Source: Erythrobacter longus (GTDB lineage: Bacteria; Pseudomonadota; Alphaproteobacteria; Sphingomonadales; Sphingomonadaceae). From it: 64,000 bases of DNA. The position numbers and the translations under genes are program-made. The first letter of the stretch is position 1. Each line of letters begins with the position of its first letter. Shown one piece after another: positions 1-6,922 of this stretch. The stretch covers positions 124,001-188,000 of the forward strand of contig NZ_JMIW01000004.1 of the NCBI RefSeq assembly GCF_000715015.1, given 5' to 3'. Under the pieces are notes generated by a model. The model saw nothing but the letters and a program-made list of their open reading frames with translations, made no database searches and was not told the DNA's origin.

Positions 1-237
1 CGCATGGCTCAACACCTTGGCGTTGCCGATTGTAACTGTCCGGGTGCGCCCTGCCATCCGTGCTTGAACGATGTAAACCTTGCGACCGCTGGCATAATGC
101 CGCGTCCCGAAGCCGGGCAGTTCGCGCGTCCAAATGGTCTGGCGCAGTTCCCCAAGTCCACCGCGCTTGCCGACGGCGTGGAGTTTGAGGCCGCCCAGTT
201 CCTCGGCGACGATGCCCCGCAGTGTCAGCGCGTTCAT
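1..237 (-). CDS. tyrosine recombinase/integrase, N-terminal part (runs off the left edge)
   Basis: The minus strand starting at the ATG at 237 reads 79 codons to the window edge without a stop. The protein has the look of the Arm DNA-binding N-terminal domain of phage-type tyrosine recombinases: a segment like 'WTRELPGFGTRHYASG' is followed by beta-strand residues typical of the three-stranded Arm fold. The same 'LPGFG.R...GR' pattern occurs in the integrase just upstream. Its ATG overlaps the TGA of that integrase (ATGA, 234-237), so the two are probably translationally coupled. The catalytic domain is outside the window, so activity cannot be judged. Family call is by eye; coupling is inferred from the overlap. 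Confidence 0.7.
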   Translation of the reverse strand, partial: MNALTLRGIVAEELGGLKLHAVGKRGGLGELRQTIWTRELPGFGTRHYASGRKVYIVQARMAGRTRTVTIGNAKVLSHA

Positions 238-1490
238 CGGTCCAATCCAATCAATCGGGCAATGGAGCCGGATACGCGCTCCGCTGCATCGGCCACGATG
301 TCATCGGAAAGATGCGCATATTTGGTTGTCGTTTCAGCGAGCGCGTGCCCCAGCAGTTTGCCGATCACCATCAGCGAAATGTTGTCGCGGATTGCTACCG
401 AGGCGAAGCTATGGCGAAGGTCATGCAGCCGCACATCCGGCAGCGCCGCGCGATTGCGGATCTTCGGCCAATGCATGCTGAGCTTGATCGGCTTCTCAGG
501 ATTGCGGACCGAGGGGAACAGCAAGCCTCTAGGTGTCCGGTTTTGCAGCCCTGCGATAACATCGGTGGCCTGCCGATTCAGATAGATGATCTTCGCGCCA
601 GTCTTGCTGTCTGGCAGCATCAGGCGCGGCTCCTGCACCCATTCCCAGCGCAGTTGCTCGATCTCGCCGCAACGGGCGCCGGTGAAGATCAGCAGGCGGA
701 TCGCCGCGACATAGAGCGGTTGCTCAGCCTCATAGTCTCGCAATGCCGTGGCCAGCCGCGCATACTCATTGCTATCAAAAAAACGCTCCATCGGTTTGCG
801 CTTGTAGCGGGGCGTGCCCTTACAAGGGTTGGAGCCGCGCGGACGCAGGCCAAGGCGCTCGGCATAACCCATCATCACCGACAAAACCGGCAAAGTGCGA
901 TTAAACACGCCGGGCCGTTCAACGAAGCTGTCGCGCCAGAACAGGATGTCGCCCTTTGCTAGTTCGTCAATCCGCTTATCGCCGAACGCGCCGAGGATTT
1001 CCTTGAAGATGGCGCTCTCGTTGCGCTTGCGCGTCGATGGCTTCCAGTGTCGCGAATAGTCAGCCCAGAAGCGTTCGGCGTAGTCGCGGATCAAGGGCGC
1101 ACTACTCTTCTGCGCAGCGCGAGCCTTCTTGCGCGTTGGCAGGCCGTCCAGCGCCACCTCGGCCAGCTTCGCCCGCGCGAGGCGACGGGCCGTAGCAGGA
1201 GTGATATCCTTGGAAGTTCCGAGCGACACACGACGTAGCTTGCCGCGCTGGCGGAACAGAACAAACCACGTCCGCCTGCCGCCGGGATTTACCCGCAGGC
1301 CAAAGCCCGGCAGGTCGATGTCCCAATATTCGCATATGCGCTTGCCCGGTTTACGCCGGGCGATATTGCCGTTGAGCCTTACCCGGTTGGACGGCTTTGC
1401 CTTTTCACCACTCCCGCGCCCTTCACCGGATCGAGTTCGACGATGATTCGCTGCTTCATTCGCTGGTAGCAGATAGCCATTTGCTTGCAT
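234..1490 (-). CDS. site-specific tyrosine recombinase / phage-type integrase
   Basis: A 418-residue protein with the full tyrosine-recombinase layout. A basic N-terminal tail is followed by an Arm-type DNA-binding domain ('DIDLPGFGLRVNPGG', about residues 57-71), then a SAM-like core-binding domain (about 130-220), then the catalytic domain. Catalytic residues are visible: Arg in 'TGARCGE', His and Arg in 'HDLRHSFAS', His in 'LGHA', and the nucleophile Tyr in 'TTKYAHL' near the C terminus. It cuts and rejoins DNA to integrate or excise an element. The start used is the ATG at 1490, preceded by GAGGAG; starts slightly downstream are possible because the first 40 residues are low-complexity. 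It overlaps a second recombinase by 4 bp and differs from the integrase at 23081, so it probably belongs to a separate, nested insertion. Confidence 0.88.
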   Translation of the reverse strand: MQANGYLLPANEAANHRRTRSGEGRGSGEKAKPSNRVRLNGNIARRKPGKRICEYWDIDLPGFGLRVNPGGRRTWFVLFRQRGKLRRVSLGTSKDITPATARRLARAKLAEVALDGLPTRKKARAAQKSSAPLIRDYAERFWADYSRHWKPSTRKRNESAIFKEILGAFGDKRIDELAKGDILFWRDSFVERPGVFNRTLPVLSVMMGYAERLGLRPRGSNPCKGTPRYKRKPMERFFDSNEYARLATALRDYEAEQPLYVAAIRLLIFTGARCGEIEQLRWEWVQEPRLMLPDSKTGAKIIYLNRQATDVIAGLQNRTPRGLLFPSVRNPEKPIKLSMHWPKIRNRAALPDVRLHDLRHSFASVAIRDNISLMVIGKLLGHALAETTTKYAHLSDDIVADAAERVSGSIARLIGLDR

Positions 1491-1497
1491 TGACTTG

Positions 1498-1513
1498 CTC
1501 CTCTTTGTAGAGG
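1498..1513 (-). promoter_or_regulatory. short hairpin covering the integrase ribosome binding site
   Basis: On the minus strand CCTCT, a 4-base loop and AGAGG form a stem directly before the integrase start. The AGAGG arm is part of the Shine-Dalgarno sequence GAGGAG, so folding would hide the ribosome binding site. This resembles in principle the longer leaders of the backbone genes to the right, but the arm is only 5 bp. Confidence 0.35.
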
Positions 1514-2013
1514 AACAACTTCACCTAACCTATTGCTTAACAATATCTTTCTGCCGCATGGCGGCGTAGGGTGTGCTCCCTTGTTCCCATATGCGCGCGG
1601 GTTATCCAGGCGATCTGAGGTTTTGACCAAGGGTGTCTTTTCCTGTCCCTGAGGATGGAGCGCGAGCAACGGTTGCCGGCAGGTCATCGAGAGCAAATGA
1701 GAAGCTCTTGGATGCCCCAAACAGAAGGCTGCACCTGCGAAAGAGGCAGCGGCCAAGGGCGCGTGGGAAGCGAGGCACGCGGGGCATGTCGCGTGCCTGG
1801 CTTCCCGCCGCCCGACCCGTTGCCGGTTCGCAAGTGCATGCAGGGCCCAGATACCTACAAAGCCGCACCCTCAGGAGCGCATCGCATGATGCGCGGGACA
1901 GAGTGCGTCCATAGCCCTGCTCCTTTTTCGGGCGCCGCTGCTAAGCATGCGGCGCCCGTCAGCGAGGGATAATGTCTGTCGGCGATCCGCTGTTCTCTAC
2001 CAAGGCGAACATG

Positions 2014-2050
2014 AAAAAAGGCAGGAACCGTTGCCGGTTCCCGCCCTGCC
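2014..2050 (-). terminator. rho-independent terminator of the 73-aa gene
   Basis: Read on the minus strand: GGCAGG (from 2050) pairs with CCTGCC (2025-2020), with an inner AACCG/CGGTT pairing, and is followed by six T residues (2019-2014). It sits just after the stop of the 2058-2279 gene. Confidence 0.75.
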
Positions 2051-2057
2051 TTTGGTA

Positions 2058-2279
2058 TCAGAACTCGTCGAGCATGCCGCCGTGGACCGTGTGGACCACC
2101 CGCGCTGTGAGATGCGCTGGCAAGGCGTTGTAGTCACCCTCGTCGAGAGCGATGTATCCGAGCTCATCATCCTCGATAACATGCTGATCAAAGAAGCTGT
2201 GCAGCGCCCGTTTCTCGGCGGTTTCAAGAGCCTCGAAGTAGCTGCGCGATGGTAGAGTGCAATGTGTAGAACAAGCCAT
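2058..2279 (-). CDS. conserved small acidic protein of unknown function (73 aa)
   Basis: A 73-residue acidic protein starting 'MACSTHCTLPSRSYF' and ending 'HGGMLDEF'. The frame stays open further upstream, but the ATG at 2279 is chosen because AGGAGG lies 7 bases before it, while upstream starts lack a binding site and would read through the hairpin leader. I recognise no domain. It is followed by its own terminator and has the shared hairpin leader, so it behaves as an independent unit of the element backbone. The middle section has alternating Asp/Glu and aromatic residues, a make-up often seen in DNA-mimic or partner-binding proteins; this is only a resemblance. Confidence 0.6.
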   Translation of the reverse strand: MACSTHCTLPSRSYFEALETAEKRALHSFFDQHVIEDDELGYIALDEGDYNALPAHLTARVVHTVHGGMLDEF

Positions 2280-2317
2280 GGTAATCCTCCTGATATCTGT
2301 CGTGAGACGACAGGAGG
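2280..2317 (-). promoter_or_regulatory. RBS-sequestering hairpin leader of the 73-aa gene
   Basis: On the transcript, CCTCCTG (2317-2311) is the exact complement of the Shine-Dalgarno CAGGAGG (2292-2286). Between them CTGTCGT/ACGACAG (2313-2307 with 2303-2297) forms a nested 7-bp stem with a 3-base loop; the two pairings share three bases, so they compete slightly or stack as one bulged hairpin. The layout matches leaders of four other backbone genes. A role in translational control is inferred. Confidence 0.55.
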
Positions 2318-2625
2318 TCGTGTGATGGTCTTGCGTATTCCGGGTCACAGGATCGCCCGGATGGGCGACCGCGTGAGCGGCGGTGGGGGCAACGATTTTA
2401 TCCGACGCTGGATGCAATCCGGTGGCGGGCAAAATGGTGGGGCCCCGCGCGTCCTTGAGGCGGAAGGCGCAAGGCCATCATGCTGGGATGTCCGTGAGCC
2501 AGGACCCACCACCTCCGCCCAACATCAAACGCCTGCTGGGTGCGAATTGCCTTTCCTACACCCCGATGATGCGGGCATGGAATCAACAGGGGAGCAGATC
2601 CGAGGGGGACAAAAGGACAAGTAAC

Positions 2626-2892
2626 ATGCCCCGAAACAGGAGCGCGATTGCAGCCCTGCAAAAGCTCGAAGCAGACCGCGAGGCGCTCGACGCCAAACAA
2701 CGCGAACTTGAAAAGCAAGCGGCCAGAGAGCTCGGCGAAATCATCCTGGGAAGCGGCCTCGAAAGCTTCTCGAAAAAGGGTCTCAGGAAGGTTGCCGAAG
2801 AACTCGGAAAACTCGGCGAGAATGCCGCGATCGAGAAACTGACGGGACGCGGTTCAAGCCGTGCTTCGAATGGCGCGCCGGGAGCCCAGTAA
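2626..2892 (+). CDS. small charged coiled-coil protein (TraC/TraD-like or DUF6437-like)
   Basis: An 88-residue protein starting at ATG 2626 ('MPRNRSAIAALQKLEADREA'). Residues 8-40 are a heptad-rich, highly charged helix rich in Leu, Lys and Glu, followed by a Gly/Ser hinge and a second amphipathic helix. Proteins with this make-up occur beside conjugation genes of sphingomonad and other alphaproteobacterial ICEs and plasmids, some labelled TraC/TraD or DUF6437; I assign this by general similarity only. The longer reading from 2383 is rejected because its extra N-terminal section is low-complexity and lacks a binding site. It is the only backbone gene here on the plus strand and converges on ssb. 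Confidence 0.6.
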   Translation: MPRNRSAIAALQKLEADREALDAKQRELEKQAARELGEIILGSGLESFSKKGLRKVAEELGKLGENAAIEKLTGRGSSRASNGAPGAQ

Positions 2893-2900
2893 CCACAGAA

Positions 2901-2934
2901 GAAGAGGCCCTGCCGCTTGCGGCAGAGCCTCTTC
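2901..2934. terminator. bidirectional terminator between convergent genes
   Basis: GAAGAGGC plus CTGCCGC pair with GCGGCAG plus GCCTCTTC around a TT loop, an almost perfect 15-bp stem with one mismatched position. It lies between the stop of the 88-aa gene (+) and the stop of ssb (-). There is little T-run, so it may act mainly as an RNA barrier or 3'-end stabiliser. Confidence 0.6.
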
Positions 2935-2959
2935 GTAAGGGGAGCAATCGGGGTCGATG

Positions 2960-3358
2960 TCAGTCGATCTCGGGAGCGTCGGTGTTGTCGTTGTCGTCGC
3001 TCGAACCACTGCCGCGGGAGAGGAAGTCGACCTTGTCGGCGAGGATCTCGGTGCCGTAGCGCGTGACCCCGTCCTTGTCCTCCCACTGGGTGTAGTGGAT
3101 GCGGCCCTGGACGCTGACCAGCTGGCCCTTAGAGCAGTACTGGCCGACGGTCTTGGCGAGGCCGTTGAAGCAGGTCACCCGGTGGAACTCGCTTTCCTTG
3201 GCGGTGTAGCCGTTCTCATCCTTGTAGGTCTTCCCGTCCTTGTCGCGTGCGGGGCGATCGGTGACGACGGTGATGCCGGTGACATTGGTACCGCCCTTGG
3301 TCTCGCGGGTATCGGGTTCGCGGGCGATGCGGCCAGTGAGGATTGCGATATTGGTCAT
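2960..3358 (-). CDS. ssb: single-stranded DNA-binding protein (element-encoded)
   Basis: A 132-residue OB-fold protein beginning 'MTNIAILTGRIAREPDTRET' with the family's conserved 'V.C.N.LA..VGQYCSKGQLVSVQGR' core and an acidic C-terminal tail ending in DAPEID. SSB coats single-stranded DNA during replication and conjugative transfer. It is shorter than chromosomal SSBs (about 160-180 residues), and the tail lacks the usual DDDIPF end that recruits SSB partners. That suits an element-specific SSB protecting transferred single strands. Its neighbours are small element genes and its leader contains a 7-bp hairpin. Confidence 0.9.
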   Translation of the reverse strand: MTNIAILTGRIAREPDTRETKGGTNVTGITVVTDRPARDKDGKTYKDENGYTAKESEFHRVTCFNGLAKTVGQYCSKGQLVSVQGRIHYTQWEDKDGVTRYGTEILADKVDFLSRGSGSSDDNDNTDAPEID

Positions 3359-3384
3359 GATGAAAGTTCCTTCAGTTCCTCAAA

Positions 3385-3401
3385 CCGGAGACCATCTCCG
3401 G
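3385..3401 (-). promoter_or_regulatory. hairpin in the ssb leader
   Basis: CCGGAGA and TCTCCGG form a perfect 7-bp stem with a 3-base loop about 27 bases before the ssb ATG. Two GGAACT copies follow it, the second being the ribosome binding region. Unlike the other leaders, I see no clean complement to the binding site. Confidence 0.4.
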
Positions 3402-3638
3402 CTTGCGAACATCCAGAAGAAGCAGGGCATGGGAGGACTGCACCGCAGGCCAACAGACATCGTCTGGGGCCGAAGGGAAACCTGTTCATGACGGGTGGTG
3501 CGGGCAGGCAGCGCAGCTGCCAACACGGCCGGAAAGGAACGGGTTGCTGTCGTCAGCTGACCTGGTTCAGGACTGTTCGCGAAGAAAGCCGGATGGGTAT
3601 CGGGTGTGGGTCTGAAGGCTCGCGTGACCCCAATGCAA

Positions 3639-3908
3639 TCAGCTTACCCCATCGTCTTCCGATGCCGCTAAGAGATCCATAAAGTTGCGGGCTGCTTCGC
3701 GGTCTTCCTCGATCTTGAACGCCACATCGAGATCGGGGGCGGACCCGAACATGTGCAGGAATGACCACAGCGCAAAGCGCTTCCCCCGGTCCTCCTCAAG
3801 GCCGAGATCGACCCGGCAGTGCTCAATGCCGGCTGCAAAGGTGTCGGGAGAAACCCTGGAGAGGTCGGTGGTGGCAAAGTAGCGCTGCAGCAGATCGTCA
3901 AGTTGCAT
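3639..3908 (-). CDS. conserved hypothetical protein (89 aa)
   Basis: An 89-residue protein starting at ATG 3908 ('MQLDDLLQRYFATTDLSRVS'). The upstream extension of the frame is Arg/Cys-rich, non-homologous in look and lacks a binding site, so the shorter form is used. It is acidic and predicted helical, with a segment 'GKRFALWSFLHMFGSAPDLD' that looks like a compact helical bundle. I do not recognise the family. It sits between ssb and the DUF2493 gene and is probably part of the same backbone unit (70 bp after the DUF2493 stop). Confidence 0.5.
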   Translation of the reverse strand: MQLDDLLQRYFATTDLSRVSPDTFAAGIEHCRVDLGLEEDRGKRFALWSFLHMFGSAPDLDVAFKIEEDREAARNFMDLLAASEDDGVS

Positions 3909-3978
3909 GACCGGTCTATAGTCTGGTCGGCGCCGAATGCACATCCGGGCAATACAGCTGCAGATTCTAAAGGCCCCC

Positions 3979-4914
3979 TCAGGACCCGGGAGAGGTACCC
4001 AACGGGCCGCGACGATCGACCACGGTGATCCGGCGGGTTTTGGCATCGATGACAAGCCGTTCGGTTACACCATTGCCAGGAAAGGCGACGACGTAACGCG
4101 GATTGAGGGAAAGCATTTGCTCGTTGCGCTTGAACCCGGCGCGGGCACCAAGCCGACGATCGAGCGAATAGGTCAGCTGCTGGACTTCGCGGCGTTCGGC
4201 CCAGCTGGCGGCCAGGCGATCGGCACCCTTGCCGTCGCCGCCATGGACCAGGAAGAGATCGGGAACCGCATCGCGAACCTTGTCGAGCGTCGCCCAGACA
4301 TTGTCGGCATAGACGCGCGCATCCTCGGCGCTTTCAAAGCTCTGGCGACCACCAGCAAAGACGACTGGAGTTCCTTCCGGGATCAGGGCGTGACGCCGGT
4401 TCTCGGCGCGTGCGCGGAGGAAATCGCGGGCATCGATCACGGCTGATGTGAAGTTTCGCGAATGGTTCGTGCGCGAGCCGGAAACGGGCTTCCATGAGGA
4501 ACCGGTCTCGTCGCGATAGAGAGCTGCAGCCACCTCACGCATCTGCTCGAAGGCCAGCATGCTGGCTTCGGCTGCCTGCGCGCGTTCGACCTGCTCTTCC
4601 AGATTGCTGGAATGCACCTCGGAGCCATCTGCTGATGCGATGAGGACACGGATCTCGTCGCTGGCCCGATCAAGCTGAGCCGACTTGCGGCTGGCGGCAC
4701 GGTGAAAGAGATTGACCACGCCCCAGGCAATATCCTCGGCATCAGCCTCCAAAGCAGTGTCGGAAAACATCGCGAAAAGGTCGGACCACACGGCGCCAAG
4801 CGTCTGGTCGATCGCGTCCTCGCAGGGAAAGTCGGTTTCTTTGAATGGGGCTGGCCTAATGCTGAGACCTGAAAGGTCAAGGCCGCTCAACTGGTCGATG
4901 AAGCTGTCGTACAT
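3979..4914 (-). CDS. DUF2493 / YpsA-related SLOG-family protein
   Basis: A 311-residue protein starting at ATG 4914 ('MYDSFIDQLSGLDLS'). The N-terminal 180 residues are helical and acidic. The C-terminal part from about residue 195 carries the DUF2493 pattern: 'VVFAGGRQSF', then 'VHGGDGKGADRLAASWAE' and 'VVAFPGNG'. These match the nucleotide-binding loops of the SLOG Rossmann-like superfamily, which senses or processes nucleotide-derived ligands. Members are common on ICEs and plasmids but their substrate is unknown. The earlier in-frame start at 5100 is rejected because it lies within a large inverted repeat and lacks a binding site. AGGAGA is positioned 9 bases before the chosen ATG and can be masked by the leader. 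Confidence 0.75.
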   Translation of the reverse strand: MYDSFIDQLSGLDLSGLSIRPAPFKETDFPCEDAIDQTLGAVWSDLFAMFSDTALEADAEDIAWGVVNLFHRAASRKSAQLDRASDEIRVLIASADGSEVHSSNLEEQVERAQAAEASMLAFEQMREVAAALYRDETGSSWKPVSGSRTNHSRNFTSAVIDARDFLRARAENRRHALIPEGTPVVFAGGRQSFESAEDARVYADNVWATLDKVRDAVPDLFLVHGGDGKGADRLAASWAERREVQQLTYSLDRRLGARAGFKRNEQMLSLNPRYVVAFPGNGVTERLVIDAKTRRITVVDRRGPLGTSPGS

Positions 4915-4962
4915 GGGGTGTCTCCTGATCGCGGGGACAAGGAGAAGAGGCACCATTGCCTC
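4915..4962 (-). promoter_or_regulatory. RBS-sequestering leader of the DUF2493 gene
   Basis: On the transcript TCTCCT (4945-4940) is the exact complement of the binding site AGGAGA (4926-4921). Just upstream, GAGGCA/TGCCTC (4962-4957 with 4952-4947) forms a second 6-bp stem with a 4-base loop. Same general design as the leaders at 2280, 6516 and 20424. Confidence 0.5.
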
Positions 4963-5025
4963 GGCCCTGTCCGCCGGAGCCCGATCAGGGCCGGGGAAAG
5001 GGGCGAGACGCACCGCGCAGCGGGA

Positions 5026-5077
5026 AACCTGCGGCCCTAGGCTGGCGCGGGCAACACGGGCCGACGGGCCGCAGGTT
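5026..5077. repeat. 12-bp perfect inverted repeat
   Basis: AACCTGCGGCCC at 5026-5037 and GGGCCGCAGGTT at 5066-5077, separated by 28 bases. It lies between the stop of the 146-aa gene and the DUF2493 start, and could end the upstream transcript, form part of a long leader, or bind a protein. Confidence 0.6.
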
Positions 5078-5133
5078 GCGGCACGCCCCGACCGGCCCAA
5101 GGGCCTCTGCCGGCGGTCAGGGATGAGGCAGGA

Positions 5134-5574
5134 TCACGACTCGGCGTCACGGGTGGATCTGGAGCGCTCGAAGATCGCTTCGCCATTCGAGAACCGACCG
5201 ACCATGCGCAGCTCACCAAACAGGTCGATGAACCTACCCGAGACCTGGCGAAGCCAGTGCCGTGCTCTCGACATTCGTGGGTTATAGAAATCGGCTTCCC
5301 AATAGCGAGCGTCATCGCGCTCGGCGAGCCAGATCGCGGCGAGCCCGCAATAGGTCGATATGCCGCAATCGGCGAAAGCATTGCGAAGGAGGATACGATC
5401 TTCGCGGCCGCGCCATCCGTCGAAGCGCTCGAAAGAGGGAAAGGCCGCTTTCGCGGTATCGATGATCTCGTCGACGAGGCACTCGTAGACCCAGTCGACA
5501 TCGTCATCTTCGCCGTGATCAAGCAGGCGAAAGGCAACCACGGAGCCGGTTGGATAACTGACAGAACGTCCCAT
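5134..5574 (-). CDS. conserved hypothetical protein of mobile elements (146 aa)
   Basis: A 146-residue acidic protein ('MGRSVSYPTGSVVAFRLLDH'). Aromatic and acidic residues dominate, with a Trp-rich section 'GWRGREDRILLRNAFADCG' and a later 'GLAAIWLAERDDARYWEADF'. I do not recognise a named domain. The start lies 12 bases after the stop of the ArdC-like gene, with GAGGAG before it, so the two are co-transcribed. An association with antirestriction or DNA-processing is inferred only from that pairing. Confidence 0.6.
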   Translation of the reverse strand: MGRSVSYPTGSVVAFRLLDHGEDDDVDWVYECLVDEIIDTAKAAFPSFERFDGWRGREDRILLRNAFADCGISTYCGLAAIWLAERDDARYWEADFYNPRMSRARHWLRQVSGRFIDLFGELRMVGRFSNGEAIFERSRSTRDAES

Positions 5575-5585
5575 CTCACTGCTCC

Positions 5586-6515
5586 TCAGGCTGCATCAGC
5601 GAGATCGATGTCGGTCTCGCCTTCGCTAGATTGCTGGCCACCCAGTTCGAGCAACAGGCTTGCCGCTTCCTCGGCCTTTACTGCAGCCGTCAGGATCGCA
5701 CGCTCGTCCGATTTGAGGATCTTGAGCCAGGACGCGATGTAGCTGGCGTGATGGTCGAGGTGGGTGACTGGAAGGCCCAGTTCGGCCCCAAGAATGGCCG
5801 AGGACAGTTCGGCGATCAGTTCTTCGGCAGCATAGGCCTCGCTGCCAAACCGGTTCTTGAGATCGCGATTGAGGCGCGAGGAATGCCCCGTCCAGTGCGA
5901 TAGCTCGTGTGCGAGTGTAGCATAGTAGTGGTCGTAGGCTTCGAAGAGCTCGGCTGGTGGCATGGTGACCCGGTCGCACAACGGCTCATAGTAAGCCTGC
6001 GCACCATGGTGGCGCAGGTCTGCGCCGACATGAGCAAAGAAGGCATCAAGGCAATCTTCTCGTCCATCGGGCTCCAGCGAGGCAACCAGTGGCTTGGGAT
6101 GGTAGAAGTCGGGAAGGCCGTCGCACTGATCCGCGTTGAACACGGCATAGGCCTTGAGCACGCGCCGGTTCTCGGTGTCCGCTTCGCCTACGGCGTTCTC
6201 GACCTCCTTGGTGTAGCTCTTGTAGAAGATCGCGATGGTCGACTTCTCGCCCTTGCGGACCTGTCCACCAAGCGCCTGACACTGCCGGTATGTCATCCAG
6301 TACGGCGAAGTGTAGCCACAGCCATCGGCCACCATCCACAACCAGAAGGTGTTCATGCCGCGATAGGGCGTTCCGCAGGAGCGCAACGGACGTGAAACCG
6401 GCACACCGCGCCACGGCTTGACCCAGGGTTTGGTGCCTCGCTCGAGCTTTTGGATGATGGCCGCAGTAATGCGCTGGGCAGGTGAAGTCGAAGCAGTGCG
6501 ACGGGACTTGGTCAT
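5586..6515 (-). CDS. ArdC-like antirestriction protein (ssDNA-binding domain plus zincin metallopeptidase)
   Basis: A 309-residue protein starting at ATG 6515 ('MTKSRRTASTSPAQRIT'). Residues about 8-140 match the ArdC N-terminal single-strand-binding region (DUF1738): 'KLERGTKPWVKPW', then 'Y.GMNTFWL', then 'GGQVRKGEKSTIAIFYK'. The C-terminal half has a zinc metallopeptidase motif HELSHWTGH (HExxH form) with a downstream conserved 'EELIAELSSAILGAELG' helix supplying the third ligand. ArdC proteins protect incoming single-stranded DNA from host restriction during conjugation. The earlier start at 6566 is rejected since it lies in the hairpin leader; AGGAGA precedes the chosen ATG. It heads an operon with the 146-aa gene. 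Confidence 0.88.
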   Translation of the reverse strand: MTKSRRTASTSPAQRITAAIIQKLERGTKPWVKPWRGVPVSRPLRSCGTPYRGMNTFWLWMVADGCGYTSPYWMTYRQCQALGGQVRKGEKSTIAIFYKSYTKEVENAVGEADTENRRVLKAYAVFNADQCDGLPDFYHPKPLVASLEPDGREDCLDAFFAHVGADLRHHGAQAYYEPLCDRVTMPPAELFEAYDHYYATLAHELSHWTGHSSRLNRDLKNRFGSEAYAAEELIAELSSAILGAELGLPVTHLDHHASYIASWLKILKSDERAILTAAVKAEEAASLLLELGGQQSSEGETDIDLADAA

Positions 6516-6583
6516 GGGAGTTCTCCTGATGACCGGGACGGAGATGTCCCGGCTCAGGAAGAGCAAAGCTGCCTCCTCTCTTC
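6516..6583 (-). promoter_or_regulatory. RBS-sequestering leader of the ardC-like gene with a possible alternative fold
   Basis: On the transcript TTCCTGA (6560-6554) pairs with the binding-site region TCAGGAG (6529-6523; one G-U pair). Between them CCGGGAC/GTCCCGG (6552-6546 with 6539-6533) makes a perfect 7-bp stem, giving a 14-bp compound hairpin. Further upstream GAAGAG (6583-6578) is the exact complement of CTCTTC (6563-6558), which overlaps the arm that masks the binding site, so two exclusive folds are possible. Confidence 0.55.
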
Positions 6584-6922
6584 TTCAATGATGAGCGTTA
6601 TGCGCCCTCATCCCAGTCGTTTGAAGTTCGCCTTCACGATCCTGAAAGCGGACATCAATCCAGTCCGCTTTTTTGACTAGTATGTCCGCCGATTAAGTGC
6701 GTCTGATTCCAGCTCCTATCCAGAAGCCAAGATAGCCTTCGCTGCCCAAAGTATCTCGATCCGAGGATTGGAGAAACTAGTCTACTTTGTCCGTACTACA
6801 TGCGCCATTCCACGCCAGCCTTCCTCATGGCTGACCGACATTCCGTTATCAGGGAATTAGGATCGATCAGCCTAGAGTGTAGTCAATAGTGCATTCACTT
6901 CTTGCTGCACTTGGAAATAAAT
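6584..6922. other. cargo/backbone junction, no gene seen
   Basis: About 340 bp between the ardC leader and the NTPase start. Base composition drops visibly toward AT from about 6,650 on. It contains a stand-alone terminator-like hairpin (6646-6674) and no ORF worth reporting. The region must hold the outward promoters for both flanking genes, but I cannot point to convincing -35/-10 boxes. Confidence 0.4.
6646..6674 (+). terminator. orphan intrinsic terminator
   Basis: AAGCGGAC (6646-6653), a 9-base loop, GTCCGCTT (6663-6670) and more T residues to 6674: a textbook plus-strand terminator. No plus-strand gene ends before it, so it is probably a leftover of a gene removed or displaced when the cargo was inserted. 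Confidence 0.6.

Larger units (their letters stand above)
1491..2057. other. intergenic region with one strong hairpin, no convincing gene
   Basis: About 570 bp between the recombinase start and a small backbone gene. Open frames here are short, overlap each other and have no recognisable protein features. A perfect 10-bp inverted repeat (1929-1938 with 1949-1958, arms CGGGCGCCGC / GCGGCGCCCG, 10-base loop) has no following T-run in either direction, so it is not an ordinary terminator. It could be a recombination or protein-binding site for the adjacent recombinases; that is inference only. Confidence 0.4.

Noticed and set aside
222-962. 246-codon plus-strand frame opposite the left integrase
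   Set aside because: Opposite the conserved catalytic region of the integrase; no domain.
1602-1868. Small minus-strand frames between the recombinase and the 73-aa gene
   Set aside because: Several overlapping frames in conflicting phases, no binding sites, low-complexity Arg/Pro/Ala composition.
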